64,000 nucleotides of DNA, taken from Billgrantia lactosivorans (lineage in GTDB: Bacteria > Pseudomonadota > Gammaproteobacteria > Pseudomonadales > Halomonadaceae). The DNA lies in the NCBI RefSeq assembly GCF_003254665.1, contig NZ_QHGY01000001.1:682001-746000 (forward strand), in the 5' to 3' direction. The notes beneath the pieces were generated by a model. The model made no database searches. It had not been told where the DNA came from and was given only the letters and a program-made list of their open reading frames with translations. The position numbers were made by a program, and so were the translations under genes. Below, piece by piece: positions 25,902 to 34,252 of this stretch (the stretch's first letter is position 1; each line of letters starts with the position of its first letter).

Positions 25902-27005
25902 ATGTGTGATGTTCCCACTCTTGGCACCAAGCAAACCAACACTGGCGCTGCCACCACGACCGAAGCCTTCGAGGAGCGCCTGGTCGAAGCGCTCAACGCA
26001 AGCGGCCTGATGCTGCTGCTCTCGCTCGGCCATCGCACCGGCCTGCTGGCGGCCATGGCCGAGGCGCCCCCCGAAACCAGCAAGACCCTGGCCACGCGAA
26101 CCGGTCTCCACGAGCGCTACGTACGCGAATGGCTGGGCGGCATGGTCGCCGGCGGCGTGATCGAGACCGATCCGTCGGCCGGCACCTACTGGATGCCGCA
26201 GGAGCATGCCCTGCTGCTGACGGACAAGGGCCCGGTCAACCTGGCGGTCTACTCGCAGTTTATCGCCATCCTGGGCAGCGTGGAGGACGACGTGGTGCGC
26301 TGCTTCCATGAAGGCGGCGGCGTGCCCTACTCGCGCTATCCGCGCTTCCACGAAGTGATGGCCAGCGACAGCGGCCAGACCGTGCTGCCGGCCCTGTTCG
26401 ATGCCATCCTGCCGCTGGTCGAGGGCCTAACCGAGCGGCTCGAGCGTGGCATCCGGGTGCTCGACTGCGCCTGCGGTCGCGGCCGGGCGCTGATGGCCAT
26501 GGCCCAGCGCTACCCTGCCAGCCGCTTCGTTGGCTACGACCTGTCGCAGGAGGCCATCGACTGGGCCCGGCGTGAAGCCGAACACGCCGGGCTAGCCAAT
26601 CTCACCTTCGAGGTGCGTGACCTGAGCGACTTCGACGAGACCGCCGAGCCCGAGGCCTTCGACCTGGTTACCACCTTCGACGGCATCCACGACCAGGCGC
26701 GGCCGCGCCGTCTGCTCAGGGGCATTCGTCGCAGCCTGGCGCCGGGCGGCGTCTACCTGGTGCAGGACATCCACGCCTCGAGCCACCACCATCTCGACCG
26801 CGAACACCCGCTGGGAACCATGCTCTACGCGGTCTCGGTGAGCCACTGCATGACGGTATCCCTGGCCCAGGGCGGCGAAGGGCTGGGTACCATGTGGGGG
26901 CGCGAGCGCGCGCTGGCCTACCTGGAGGAGGCCGGCTTCGGCGACATCGCGGTGCACCAGCTCGAGCACGACATCCAGAACGACTACTTCGTCTGCCGCC
27001 CCTGA
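25902..27005 (+). CDS. SAM-dependent methyltransferase with winged-helix N-domain
   Basis: A 367-residue protein similar in layout to the Rv2258c group. A winged-helix domain (residues 25-105, TRTGLHERYVREWLGGMVAG) precedes a class I methyltransferase domain with motif I VLDCACGRGRALMAMA (about 188-203) and motif II-like FVGYDLSQEAID. AAGGAG precedes the ATG. Its 3' end overlaps the convergent acetate kinase by 22 bp. A GlxA-type regulator is divergent from it. The methyl acceptor is unknown. Confidence 0.87.
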   Translation: MCDVPTLGTKQTNTGAATTTEAFEERLVEALNASGLMLLLSLGHRTGLLAAMAEAPPETSKTLATRTGLHERYVREWLGGMVAGGVIETDPSAGTYWMPQEHALLLTDKGPVNLAVYSQFIAILGSVEDDVVRCFHEGGGVPYSRYPRFHEVMASDSGQTVLPALFDAILPLVEGLTERLERGIRVLDCACGRGRALMAMAQRYPASRFVGYDLSQEAIDWARREAEHAGLANLTFEVRDLSDFDETAEPEAFDLVTTFDGIHDQARPRRLLRGIRRSLAPGGVYLVQDIHASSHHHLDREHPLGTMLYAVSVSHCMTVSLAQGGEGLGTMWGRERALAYLEEAGFGDIAVHQLEHDIQNDYFVCRP

Positions 27006-28234
27006 GAATCCGGGCGCAGCGGCAGCGCGGCGGCGGTGTACCAGGCGATCATGCGCTCCTCGTCGGTGGGAATGACCCACAGCCCGAGCCCGCTGTCGGC
27101 AGCGGCGATGTCGGTGGCATGGGCGGCGTTGGCCGCGGCGTCGAGCCGCGCGCCAAGCCACTCGCAGCCCTTGGCCACGGCGGCGCGCACCGGGGCGGCG
27201 TGCTCGCCGATGCCGGCGGTGAAGACCAGGTGGTCGAGCCCGCCCAGCGCCGCCGCGAGGCTGCCGATCTCGCGCACGATGCGGTAGACGTAGAGCTCGA
27301 TGGCCTCCGCCGCCTCGGGCGCTCGGCTGGCCAGCAGTTCGCGCATGTCGCCGCTGATGCCCGACACGCCAAGCAGGCCCGACTCCTGGTAGAGCATGCG
27401 CTGCAGCGCCGCGGCGGGCAGGTTCTCCTGCAGGATCAGGTGCAGCACCAGGCCGGGATCGAGGCTGCCGCTGCGGGTGCCCATCATCAGCCCCTCCAGC
27501 GCAGTGAAACCGGTGGTGGCGGCCACGCTGCGACCGTCGCGCAGCGCACACAGGCTCGCGCCGTTGCCCAGGTGGGCAATGATCACGCGCCCGCTCGGCA
27601 TCGCCTGGCGGTAGCTCGGCAGCACCTGCTCGGTCAGGGCACGGCTGACGTAATCGAAGGAGAGCCCGTGGAAGCCGTAGCGAATCACCCCCCGTTCACG
27701 AAAGCGGCGCGGCAAGGGGAAGGTCTGGGCCACCGTCGGCTGGGTGGCATGAAAGGCGGTGTCGAAGCAGGCGATCTGGGGTAGCGTCGGGCGCAGGCCG
27801 GCCAGCGCCCGCACCGGTGCCAGGCCATGGGGCTGGTGCAGCGGGGCCAGCGATACCAGCGCCTCGAGCTGAGAAAGATTTGCCTGGTCGAGGCGCAGCG
27901 GCTCGCGGTAGCGCGAGCCGCCGTGAACGACGCGGTGGCCCACGGCGCGCAGGTCGCCCAGGGCCGGGTTTGCCTCGATCCACTCGAGCAGGCGGGCCAG
28001 CGCGCCCGGGTGGCCTAGCAGGGGTGGCACGTTCCGCAGCGCGGCGGTGCACGCTTCGTCCGCGGCCTCGTCGAATCCCGCCCCCAGTTCGAGGCGCGCC
28101 TGATCGCCCAGGCCCGAGAACTGGCCGCGGCAGCGCAGCGTCAGGCCCATGGGGGTTTCCGCATGCGCGGCCTCGAACAGGGCGAACTTGAGGCTGGAGG
28201 AGCCGCTGTTGATCGCCAGTATCTCGCCGCTCAT
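26984..28234 (-). CDS. ackA: Acetate kinase
   Basis: Interconverts acetyl phosphate plus ADP and acetate plus ATP; related acyl phosphates may also serve. The 416 residues fit the family. Motifs seen are INSGSSSLKF (residues 7-16), GHRVVHGGSRY, CFDTAFHATQP with the catalytic Asp, AHLGNGASLCAL, GLMMGTRSGSLDPG and FTAGIGEH. The ATG overlaps the stop of the upstream phosphotransacetylase gene as ATGA, so the two are translationally coupled. The frame remains open upstream inside that gene, but only the start at 28234 gives the family N-terminus. Confidence 0.95.
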   Translation of the reverse strand: MSGEILAINSGSSSLKFALFEAAHAETPMGLTLRCRGQFSGLGDQARLELGAGFDEAADEACTAALRNVPPLLGHPGALARLLEWIEANPALGDLRAVGHRVVHGGSRYREPLRLDQANLSQLEALVSLAPLHQPHGLAPVRALAGLRPTLPQIACFDTAFHATQPTVAQTFPLPRRFRERGVIRYGFHGLSFDYVSRALTEQVLPSYRQAMPSGRVIIAHLGNGASLCALRDGRSVAATTGFTALEGLMMGTRSGSLDPGLVLHLILQENLPAAALQRMLYQESGLLGVSGISGDMRELLASRAPEAAEAIELYVYRIVREIGSLAAALGGLDHLVFTAGIGEHAAPVRAAVAKGCEWLGARLDAAANAAHATDIAAADSGLGLWVIPTDEERMIAWYTAAALPLRPDSQGRQTK

Positions 28235-29649
28235 GGCCCGGCCTTCTTGCGCTGCTCCGTCACCAGCAGCGCCAGCGCGCAGGAGGCCAGGCGGGTGATG
28301 GCATCGTCGGCGCGGCTGGTGAGAACGATGGGCACCCGGGCGCCCATGACCAGCCCGGCGCCGGAGGCGTCGGCCAGGTAGGTGAGCTGCTTCATCAGCA
28401 TGTTGGCCGATTCGAGGTCCGGCGCCACCAGGATGTCGGCGCGCCCCGCCACCGGCGAGACGATGCCCTTGGCCGCGGCGGCCGCTTCGGAAACGGCGTT
28501 GTCGAAGGCCAGCGGCCCGTCGAGCACGCCGCCGCGTATCTGGCCGCGCTCGGCCATCTTGCACAGCGCCGCCGCCTCCAGCGTGGAGGCGATCTTGGGG
28601 TTGACCGTTTCCACCGCCGAGAGAATGGCCACCTTGGGCAACTCGTTGCCGACCGCGTGGGCCAGATCGATGGCGTTCTGCACGATATCCTGCTTGTCGG
28701 CCAGCGTCGGGTAGATGTTGATCGCCGCGTCGGTGATGAACAGCGGTCGCGGATAGGTGGGCACGTCGAAGGCCATCACGTGGCTCAGGCAGCGCTCGGT
28801 GCGCAAGCCGGTGTCGCGCTTGACCACTTCATGAAGCAGCTCCTCGGTGTGCAGCGCCCCCTTCATCAGCGCCTGCACCCGCCCCGCCCGGGTCATCGCC
28901 ACCGCCTCGGCCGCCGCGGCATGGCTGTGCGGCACGTCGACCAGCTCGAACTCGCCGATCTCGATGCCGGCGGATTCGGCGGCGGCATGCACCTTGGCCT
29001 TGGGCCCCACCAGCACCGGGAGGATCAGCCCCTGGCGCGCCGACTCATAGGCGCCGCGGATCGACACCTCGTCCACCGGGTGCACCACCGCCATGCTCAC
29101 CGGCGCGGGGTGCTCGGCGGCGCTGAGCATCTCGTGCAGGCGCGCCCGCTCGGCCAGGCGTACCCGCGGCAGCGCGGTGCGAGAGCGACGCACCTTCTCG
29201 GTGGGCGCCTGGACCTCCGCCTCGCCCTCGATGACGGTCTCGCCGTTCTGGTTGGTGCAAAGGCATTCGAAGGTGACGCGCTTGTGGCGCGCGTCCTTGG
29301 CCTGGGCGCGCACGCTCACCCGCAGCACGTCGCCGAGGCGCACCGGCTGGCGAAAGCGCAGGGTCTGGCCCAGGTAGATGGTGCCCGGCCCTGGCAGCTC
29401 GGTGCCGAGCACGGTGGAGATCAGCGCCCCGCCCCACATGCCGTGGGCGACCACTTCCTGGAAGCGCGTGCTCCGGGCGAAGTCGTCATCGAGATGCGCC
29501 GGGTTGATGTCCCCCGACATGATCGCGAAGAGCTTGATGTCGTCGAGGGTCAGGCGCTTCTCGAGCGATGCCGAATCGCCGACCTGGATCTCGTCGAAGG
29601 TGCGATTCTCGATTTGGCCGTTTTCGGTCCACTGAACCTGACTGTCCAT
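28231..29649 (-). CDS. Bifunctional enoyl-CoA hydratase/phosphate acetyltransferase
   Basis: A 472-residue fusion. The N-terminal MaoC hot-dog domain (about 15-150) has the hydratase signature MSGDINPAHLDDDFA and VAHGMWGGALIS. The C-terminal PTA_PTB domain (about 170-465) has GRVQALMKGALHTEELL and LFITDAAINIYP. It would hydrate an enoyl-CoA and turn an acyl-CoA into acyl phosphate, which the next enzyme, AckA, uses to make ATP. The pair differs from the long Pta of enterobacteria. It is the first gene of the pair; no clear promoter is visible. Confidence 0.93.
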   Translation of the reverse strand: MDSQVQWTENGQIENRTFDEIQVGDSASLEKRLTLDDIKLFAIMSGDINPAHLDDDFARSTRFQEVVAHGMWGGALISTVLGTELPGPGTIYLGQTLRFRQPVRLGDVLRVSVRAQAKDARHKRVTFECLCTNQNGETVIEGEAEVQAPTEKVRRSRTALPRVRLAERARLHEMLSAAEHPAPVSMAVVHPVDEVSIRGAYESARQGLILPVLVGPKAKVHAAAESAGIEIGEFELVDVPHSHAAAAEAVAMTRAGRVQALMKGALHTEELLHEVVKRDTGLRTERCLSHVMAFDVPTYPRPLFITDAAINIYPTLADKQDIVQNAIDLAHAVGNELPKVAILSAVETVNPKIASTLEAAALCKMAERGQIRGGVLDGPLAFDNAVSEAAAAAKGIVSPVAGRADILVAPDLESANMLMKQLTYLADASGAGLVMGARVPIVLTSRADDAITRLASCALALLVTEQRKKAGP

Positions 29650-29815
29650 ACGCTACGCCTTGATCGGAAAGGGGGCCACGGGCGCGTCGAATACTGCAAC
29701 GCAGCAAGTCTCAGTCGATAGCATCGACCACGCTCATGGTGAAGGCAAGCGCCTTGCACCCAAGGCGCGAAGCGCCACAATGAATGGAACGATAACCCGA
29801 CGAGGCCCAGCCGCC

Positions 29816-30241
29816 ATGCATCGCTTCCTCAACGATCCGACGCTCGCCGTGCCGGTCTTCCCCGGCAGCCACATCGCGATGGATGGCCACTACCTCTTTC
29901 TTTCCGGACTCACGGTGACCGACATCCAGGGCGGCGAGGCCGTGGTCGGCGACATCGCCGAGGAGACGCGCTGGGTGATGCGACGGCTGTCGCGCATGCT
30001 GGAGTACGCCGGCGCCTCGCTGGCCCATGTGGTGCGGGTCGACATCCACCTGACCAACCTGGATACCATCCACACCATGGATGCGGCCTACGCCGAGTTC
30101 TTCGAGAACCACAGCTATCCGGCCCGCACCTGCACCGAATCGTCACGCCTGAGCGGCGGCGCCAACGTGGAGATCACGCTGATGGCTCGCCAGCCGTCGA
30201 CCTCCTCTCATTGCAAGGGCGAAGCCGACCACGAGGAGTGA
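29816..30241 (+). CDS. RidA-family protein
   Basis: A 141-residue YjgF/YER057c/UK114-like protein. Family members hydrolyse reactive enamines and imines released by PLP enzymes. The ligand-binding Arg is present in YPARTCTESSRLSGGANVEI (about residues 98-117), but the stretch after it is less like archetypal RidA, so it may belong to an Rid subgroup. The start at 29816 gives the family N-terminus. The C-terminal 15 residues (STSSHCKGEADHEE) extend past the fold. Confidence 0.85.
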   Translation: MHRFLNDPTLAVPVFPGSHIAMDGHYLFLSGLTVTDIQGGEAVVGDIAEETRWVMRRLSRMLEYAGASLAHVVRVDIHLTNLDTIHTMDAAYAEFFENHSYPARTCTESSRLSGGANVEITLMARQPSTSSHCKGEADHEE

Positions 30242-30308
30242 CGCCACCTCCCTGCTGGCCATCTCGACAAGAGCCGAGCATTCGACCATACTGCCCGCGC
30301 TTGCGATT

Positions 30309-30327
30309 GGGAATGATACGCAACAGC
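30309..30327 (+). promoter_or_regulatory. Candidate Fur box upstream of the iron-complex importer
   Basis: GGGAATGATACGCAACAGC matches the 19-bp E. coli Fur consensus at 12 positions, including a contiguous AATGATA. It lies 77-95 nt before the binding-protein start. An imperfect dyad TTGCG...CGCAA (30301-30323) overlaps it. The match is modest. Confidence 0.35.
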
Positions 30328-30403
30328 CACTCTTTTAGTTTTCCATATCGGGGGTGATGGCAGTTGCCAGGCATATCGGCATTCGGCTCGGCCCCCCAGA
30401 GCG

Positions 30404-31552
30404 ATGAAACTCCAGAACATGAACAGCAATCTTTCTAGGGTACTCTGCGTCACGGCGCTGACTTTGGGCTGCACCGCCGTGCAGGCCGAACAGATCACCG
30501 TTACCGATATCGCTGGCCGCGAGGTCACACTCGAGGTTCCCGTCGAGCGCATGATTCTCGGCGAAGGGCGCCAGGTCTACCTGCTCGGGGCCCTGCAGCC
30601 GGAAGACCCCTTTGCCGGCGTGGTGGGCTGGCGCGAGGATTTCTCGCAGGCCGATCCGGATAGCTATGCCCGCTACGCCGCCCAATTCCCGCAGCTCGAG
30701 GATCTGCCAACCTTCGGCGGCTTCAAGGATGGCACCTTCGACGTCGAGCAGGCGGCATCCCTCGCCCCCGATGTCATCTTAATGAACCTCGAGGCCAAGG
30801 CAGCCACCGAGGATGCCGCCTATGACAAGAAGCTGGAGGAGCTCGGCATTCCCATTGTCTATGTGGACTTTCGCGAGGATCCGCTCAGGCATACGATTCC
30901 CTCCATGCGCCTGCTGGGCCAGTTGCTGGGCGAGGAAGAGGACGCCGAGGCGTTCATCGAATTCTCCGAGGCGCAGATGGCGCGAGTCACCGAGGTAATC
31001 GAAAGCGAAATCGACGCCGACGAGCGTCCGAGCGTGTTTATCGACCGGGCGGGCGGTTATTCCGACGACTGCTGCATGAGCTTCGGCCCCGGCAATTTCG
31101 GCGAGTACGTCGAGCTCGCCGGCGGTGACAACATTGCCAAGGACATCATTCCGACCACCTTCGGCACGCTGAACCCCGAGCAGATCATCGCCGCCAACCC
31201 CGAGCACGTGGTCGTCACCGGCGGCAGCTGGGACGCCTATGTGCCCGGTGGCGCCTGGGTCGGTGTAGGACCCGGTGCCGACCTGGATAGCGCCCATGCG
31301 AAGCTCGAGGCGTTGACCGAGCGTACCGCCATGAGCGGCATCGAGGCCGTCGAGAAGGATAATTTCCACGCCATCTGGCACCAGTTCTACAACAACCCCT
31401 ACTATTTCGTCGCCGTTCAGCAGTTGGCCAAGTGGTTCCATCCGGAGCTGTTCGCCGATCTCGACCCCGAGGCGACGATGCAGGAGCTGCACGAGCGCTT
31501 CCTCCCCGTGGGGTATGAACCCGGCTATTGGGTCTCGCTGGATGAGCAATGA
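30404..31552 (+). CDS. Iron-complex ABC transporter, periplasmic binding protein
   Basis: A 382-residue FepB/BtuF-like (cluster A, class III) binding protein with a signal peptide (about 1-28, ending AVQA). It starts in the typical way with ITVTDIAGREVTLEVPVERM and has LAPDVILMN in the first lobe. It captures an iron-siderophore, heme-like or related chelate in the periplasm. DDCCMSFGPG contains an unusual Cys pair. A second ATG at 30419 is possible. It overlaps the permease gene by 11 bp, and a candidate Fur box lies upstream. Confidence 0.9.
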   Translation: MKLQNMNSNLSRVLCVTALTLGCTAVQAEQITVTDIAGREVTLEVPVERMILGEGRQVYLLGALQPEDPFAGVVGWREDFSQADPDSYARYAAQFPQLEDLPTFGGFKDGTFDVEQAASLAPDVILMNLEAKAATEDAAYDKKLEELGIPIVYVDFREDPLRHTIPSMRLLGQLLGEEEDAEAFIEFSEAQMARVTEVIESEIDADERPSVFIDRAGGYSDDCCMSFGPGNFGEYVELAGGDNIAKDIIPTTFGTLNPEQIIAANPEHVVVTGGSWDAYVPGGAWVGVGPGADLDSAHAKLEALTERTAMSGIEAVEKDNFHAIWHQFYNNPYYFVAVQQLAKWFHPELFADLDPEATMQELHERFLPVGYEPGYWVSLDEQ

Positions 31553-32612
31553 GATTGCCCAGCCAACCGGCACGGCCGAGGAGCACGGTTTCTACCGTGC
31601 CCTCGTGCTGCGGCGCCAGCTCATCCTGCTGGCGCTCACGCTTGGCCTGGCGCTGAGTTTCTGTGTCGACCTGGCGCTGGGCCCGGCTCGCTTCAGCCTC
31701 GGTGAGGTACTGGCCGCACTGGCGACACCCGATGCCGTGAGCCAGCAGGCCCGGGTCATCCTGTGGGAGATCCGCATGCCGGTGGCACTGATGGCGCTGG
31801 TCGTGGGTGCCAGCCTGTCGATCGCCGGCGCCCAGATGCAGACCATCCTCAGCAATCCGCTGGCCAGCCCCTTCACCCTGGGGATCTCGGCAGGCGCCAG
31901 CTTTGGTGCGGCGCTGGCACTGGCCTTCGGCGTGGTGATCATTCCCGCCGCGGTGGAGTACGTGGTACCGATCAACGCCTTCATCATGGCCATGGTGACC
32001 GCCTTCATGATCCATGCCATGAGCCTGAGACGCGGGGTCACGATCGAGACCATCGTGCTGCTGGGCATCGCCATGGTGTTCATCTTCAATTCGCTGATGG
32101 CGCTGATCCAGTTCTTCTCCAGCCAGCAGGCGGTAGCAGCCGTGGTGTTCTGGACCATGGGCAGCCTGACCAAGGCAACCTGGCCGAAGTTCTGGATATC
32201 TTTCGTCATTCTCTGCGCCGTGCTGCCGCTGCTGGCACGTCATGGCTGGGCACTGACCGCCATGCGCCTGGGCGATACCAAGGCCGAGAGCATGGGGGTC
32301 AATCCACGCGCCCTGCGCCTGGAGGTGATGGTGCTGGTCTCGCTGCTGGCCGCCATTGCCGTGGCCTTCGTCGGTACCATCGGCTTCATCGGCCTGGTCG
32401 GGCCGCATATCGCGCGCATGCTGGTGGGTGAGGATCAGCGTTTCTTCCTGCCCGGTTCGGCGCTGTGCGGCGCACTGATCCTGTCGATCGGCTCGGTGCT
32501 GTCGAAGATCATCCTGCCCGGCACCGTCATTCCCATCGGTATCATCACCTCGCTGGTGGGCATTCCCTTCTTCCTGTTTCTGATCCTCAATCACAAGAAG
32601 GCCTCATGGTAA
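31542..32612 (+). CDS. Iron-complex ABC transporter, FecCD-type permease
   Basis: A 356-residue inner-membrane permease of the FecCD family with about ten hydrophobic segments. It shows AGAQMQTILSNPLASPFTLG and, near the end, GTIGFIGLVGPHIARMLVG (the coupling region). Only one permease gene is present, so it acts as a homodimer. The ATG at 31542 lies inside the end of the binding-protein gene, and the stop overlaps the ATPase start by 7 bp, so the three genes form one coupled operon. Confidence 0.92.
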   Translation: MSNEIAQPTGTAEEHGFYRALVLRRQLILLALTLGLALSFCVDLALGPARFSLGEVLAALATPDAVSQQARVILWEIRMPVALMALVVGASLSIAGAQMQTILSNPLASPFTLGISAGASFGAALALAFGVVIIPAAVEYVVPINAFIMAMVTAFMIHAMSLRRGVTIETIVLLGIAMVFIFNSLMALIQFFSSQQAVAAVVFWTMGSLTKATWPKFWISFVILCAVLPLLARHGWALTAMRLGDTKAESMGVNPRALRLEVMVLVSLLAAIAVAFVGTIGFIGLVGPHIARMLVGEDQRFFLPGSALCGALILSIGSVLSKIILPGTVIPIGIITSLVGIPFFLFLILNHKKASW

Positions 32613-33355
32613 CGCTCCAGCTCGACCGCCTGTCGGCTCGCTACGGTCGCCGCCAGATCCTGGCGGAAATTTCCACGCCCCGCTTCGAGGGCGGTCGCGT
32701 GGTGGCGTTGCTTGGCCCCAACGCGGCCGGCAAGTCCACCCTGTTCCGGCGCATCTTCGGCGTGCTCAAGGGCGGCGGCGAGGTCCGCATCAGCGGGGCC
32801 AGTTCCGCAAGACCGGTGGCCTACATGCCCCAGGACACCGGCGTCAATGCCGTGCTGACGGTTTACGAGTCGGTGCTGCTGGCGCGTATGCAGGGGCGCG
32901 CCCTGAAGGTACGGCCGGAAGATCTGGCAAAGGTCGATCAGGCCCTGGAAGAACTGGGCATAACGGCACTCGTCGAACGCGACATCGGCGACATCAGCGG
33001 CGGACAGCGCCAGCTCGTCAGCGCCGCCCAGGCCCTGGTGCAGGAACCGGAGATCCTGCTGCTCGACGAGCCCACCTCGGCACTGGACCTCAACCGCCAG
33101 ATCGGTCTGCTCTCGATCCTGCGCCGCCTGGCCCGGGAACGCCAGATGCTGATCATGGTGGCCCTTCACGACCTGGGCCATGCGCTGCGCTTCACCGATG
33201 AGGCCATGGTGCTGGAAAATGGCCGGTTGGTCACCTGCGGCAAGACCTGCGATGTGGTCACGCCGGAGCTGTTGCACCGGGTCTACCGGGTCGAGGCCCG
33301 TATCGAGCCCTGCTCGAGGGGTCAGCCCCAGCTCATCGTCGAAGCAAGCGTCTGA
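32606..33355 (+). CDS. Iron-complex ABC transporter, ATP-binding protein
   Basis: A 249-residue FepC-like ATPase. Walker A is GPNAAGKST (37-45), the signature DISGGQRQLVSAAQAL, Walker B ILLLDEPTSALD, and the switch His lies in ALHDLGHALRF. It powers import through the adjacent FecCD permease. Its last 23 bp overlap the convergent EamA transporter gene. Confidence 0.93.
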   Translation: MVTLQLDRLSARYGRRQILAEISTPRFEGGRVVALLGPNAAGKSTLFRRIFGVLKGGGEVRISGASSARPVAYMPQDTGVNAVLTVYESVLLARMQGRALKVRPEDLAKVDQALEELGITALVERDIGDISGGQRQLVSAAQALVQEPEILLLDEPTSALDLNRQIGLLSILRRLARERQMLIMVALHDLGHALRFTDEAMVLENGRLVTCGKTCDVVTPELLHRVYRVEARIEPCSRGQPQLIVEASV

Positions 33356-34232
33356 AGCCGCGCCCCTCCAGCGCCGCCAGCCCTGCCCCACCCAGAATCA
33401 GTGGCAGGGCCAGCAGAAACCCGCTCGATAGCGGCAAGCCGAAGATCAGCAGGTCGGCCAGCACCGGCCAGATCATCGCGACGTACTCGAACGGCGCCAA
33501 CCGTGAGGCCTCGGCGTAGCGTAGCGCCAGGGTCATGGCGATATGCGCCGCTCCGCCGAAGAGCCCCGACAGTATCAACAACCACAACTCCGCCCATGTC
33601 AGCGCCGTCCATCCCCAGGGCAGCGTAGCCAGCCCCGCCAGGGTCGAGATCAACACGAAGTAGAAGGCAATCGAGGCAGCCGTCTCGGTGCGTGAGATAC
33701 GCCGCACGGTGAGCAGCGCTCCGGCGGACAGCAGCGCCGCGAGCAGGCCGAGGAGATAACCCTCGAAACGAACGCTACTCGTGCCCGCTTCAAGACTGGG
33801 CAGGATCAGCACGGCGATACCCGACACCGCCAGCAGCATCGCTGCCCCACGCTGAGGGGTGAAGGATTCGCCCAGCAGAGCGACGCCGCCGAATGCCATC
33901 AGCACCGGTGTCAGTTGCATCAGCAGCGTGGCTTCCGCCACCGGCAACAGGGCGAGCGAGGCAAAGGAGGCGAACATGGCCGTTGCCCCCAGGCCCGAGC
34001 GCAGCAAATGCCCCGCGGGGCGCCGAGTGGCCAGGCCAGCCGGGAACTCCCCTCTTGCCGCGAGAAACACCACGATGGGTAACAGGGCGAAGGCCGAGCG
34101 GAAGAACACGGCTTGTCCCACGGGGACCTCACTGCTCACCGCCTTGATGCTGACCAGCATGGCGGCGAACAACAGGCCCGACAGCAATCTTAACAGGATG
34201 CCGGCCGTGGGCCGGTCGGTGACAGGTTCCAT
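33333..34232 (-). CDS. EamA/DMT-family transporter
   Basis: A 299-residue inner-membrane protein with about ten hydrophobic segments in two EamA repeats (first about 10-135, second about 150-285). RSGLGATAMFASFASLALLP and FGGAAHIAMTLALRYAEASR are typical. DMT proteins usually export metabolites or amino acids. It lies 20 nt upstream of nothing on its own strand other than the iron operon it converges with. Its start is 20 nt from the GntR stop, so it may be read from the gluconate operon. Confidence 0.87.
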   Translation of the reverse strand: MEPVTDRPTAGILLRLLSGLLFAAMLVSIKAVSSEVPVGQAVFFRSAFALLPIVVFLAARGEFPAGLATRRPAGHLLRSGLGATAMFASFASLALLPVAEATLLMQLTPVLMAFGGVALLGESFTPQRGAAMLLAVSGIAVLILPSLEAGTSSVRFEGYLLGLLAALLSAGALLTVRRISRTETAASIAFYFVLISTLAGLATLPWGWTALTWAELWLLILSGLFGGAAHIAMTLALRYAEASRLAPFEYVAMIWPVLADLLIFGLPLSSGFLLALPLILGGAGLAALEGRGFRRLLRR

Positions 34233-34252
34233 CAGTCTTCCTTGTCAGCCAA

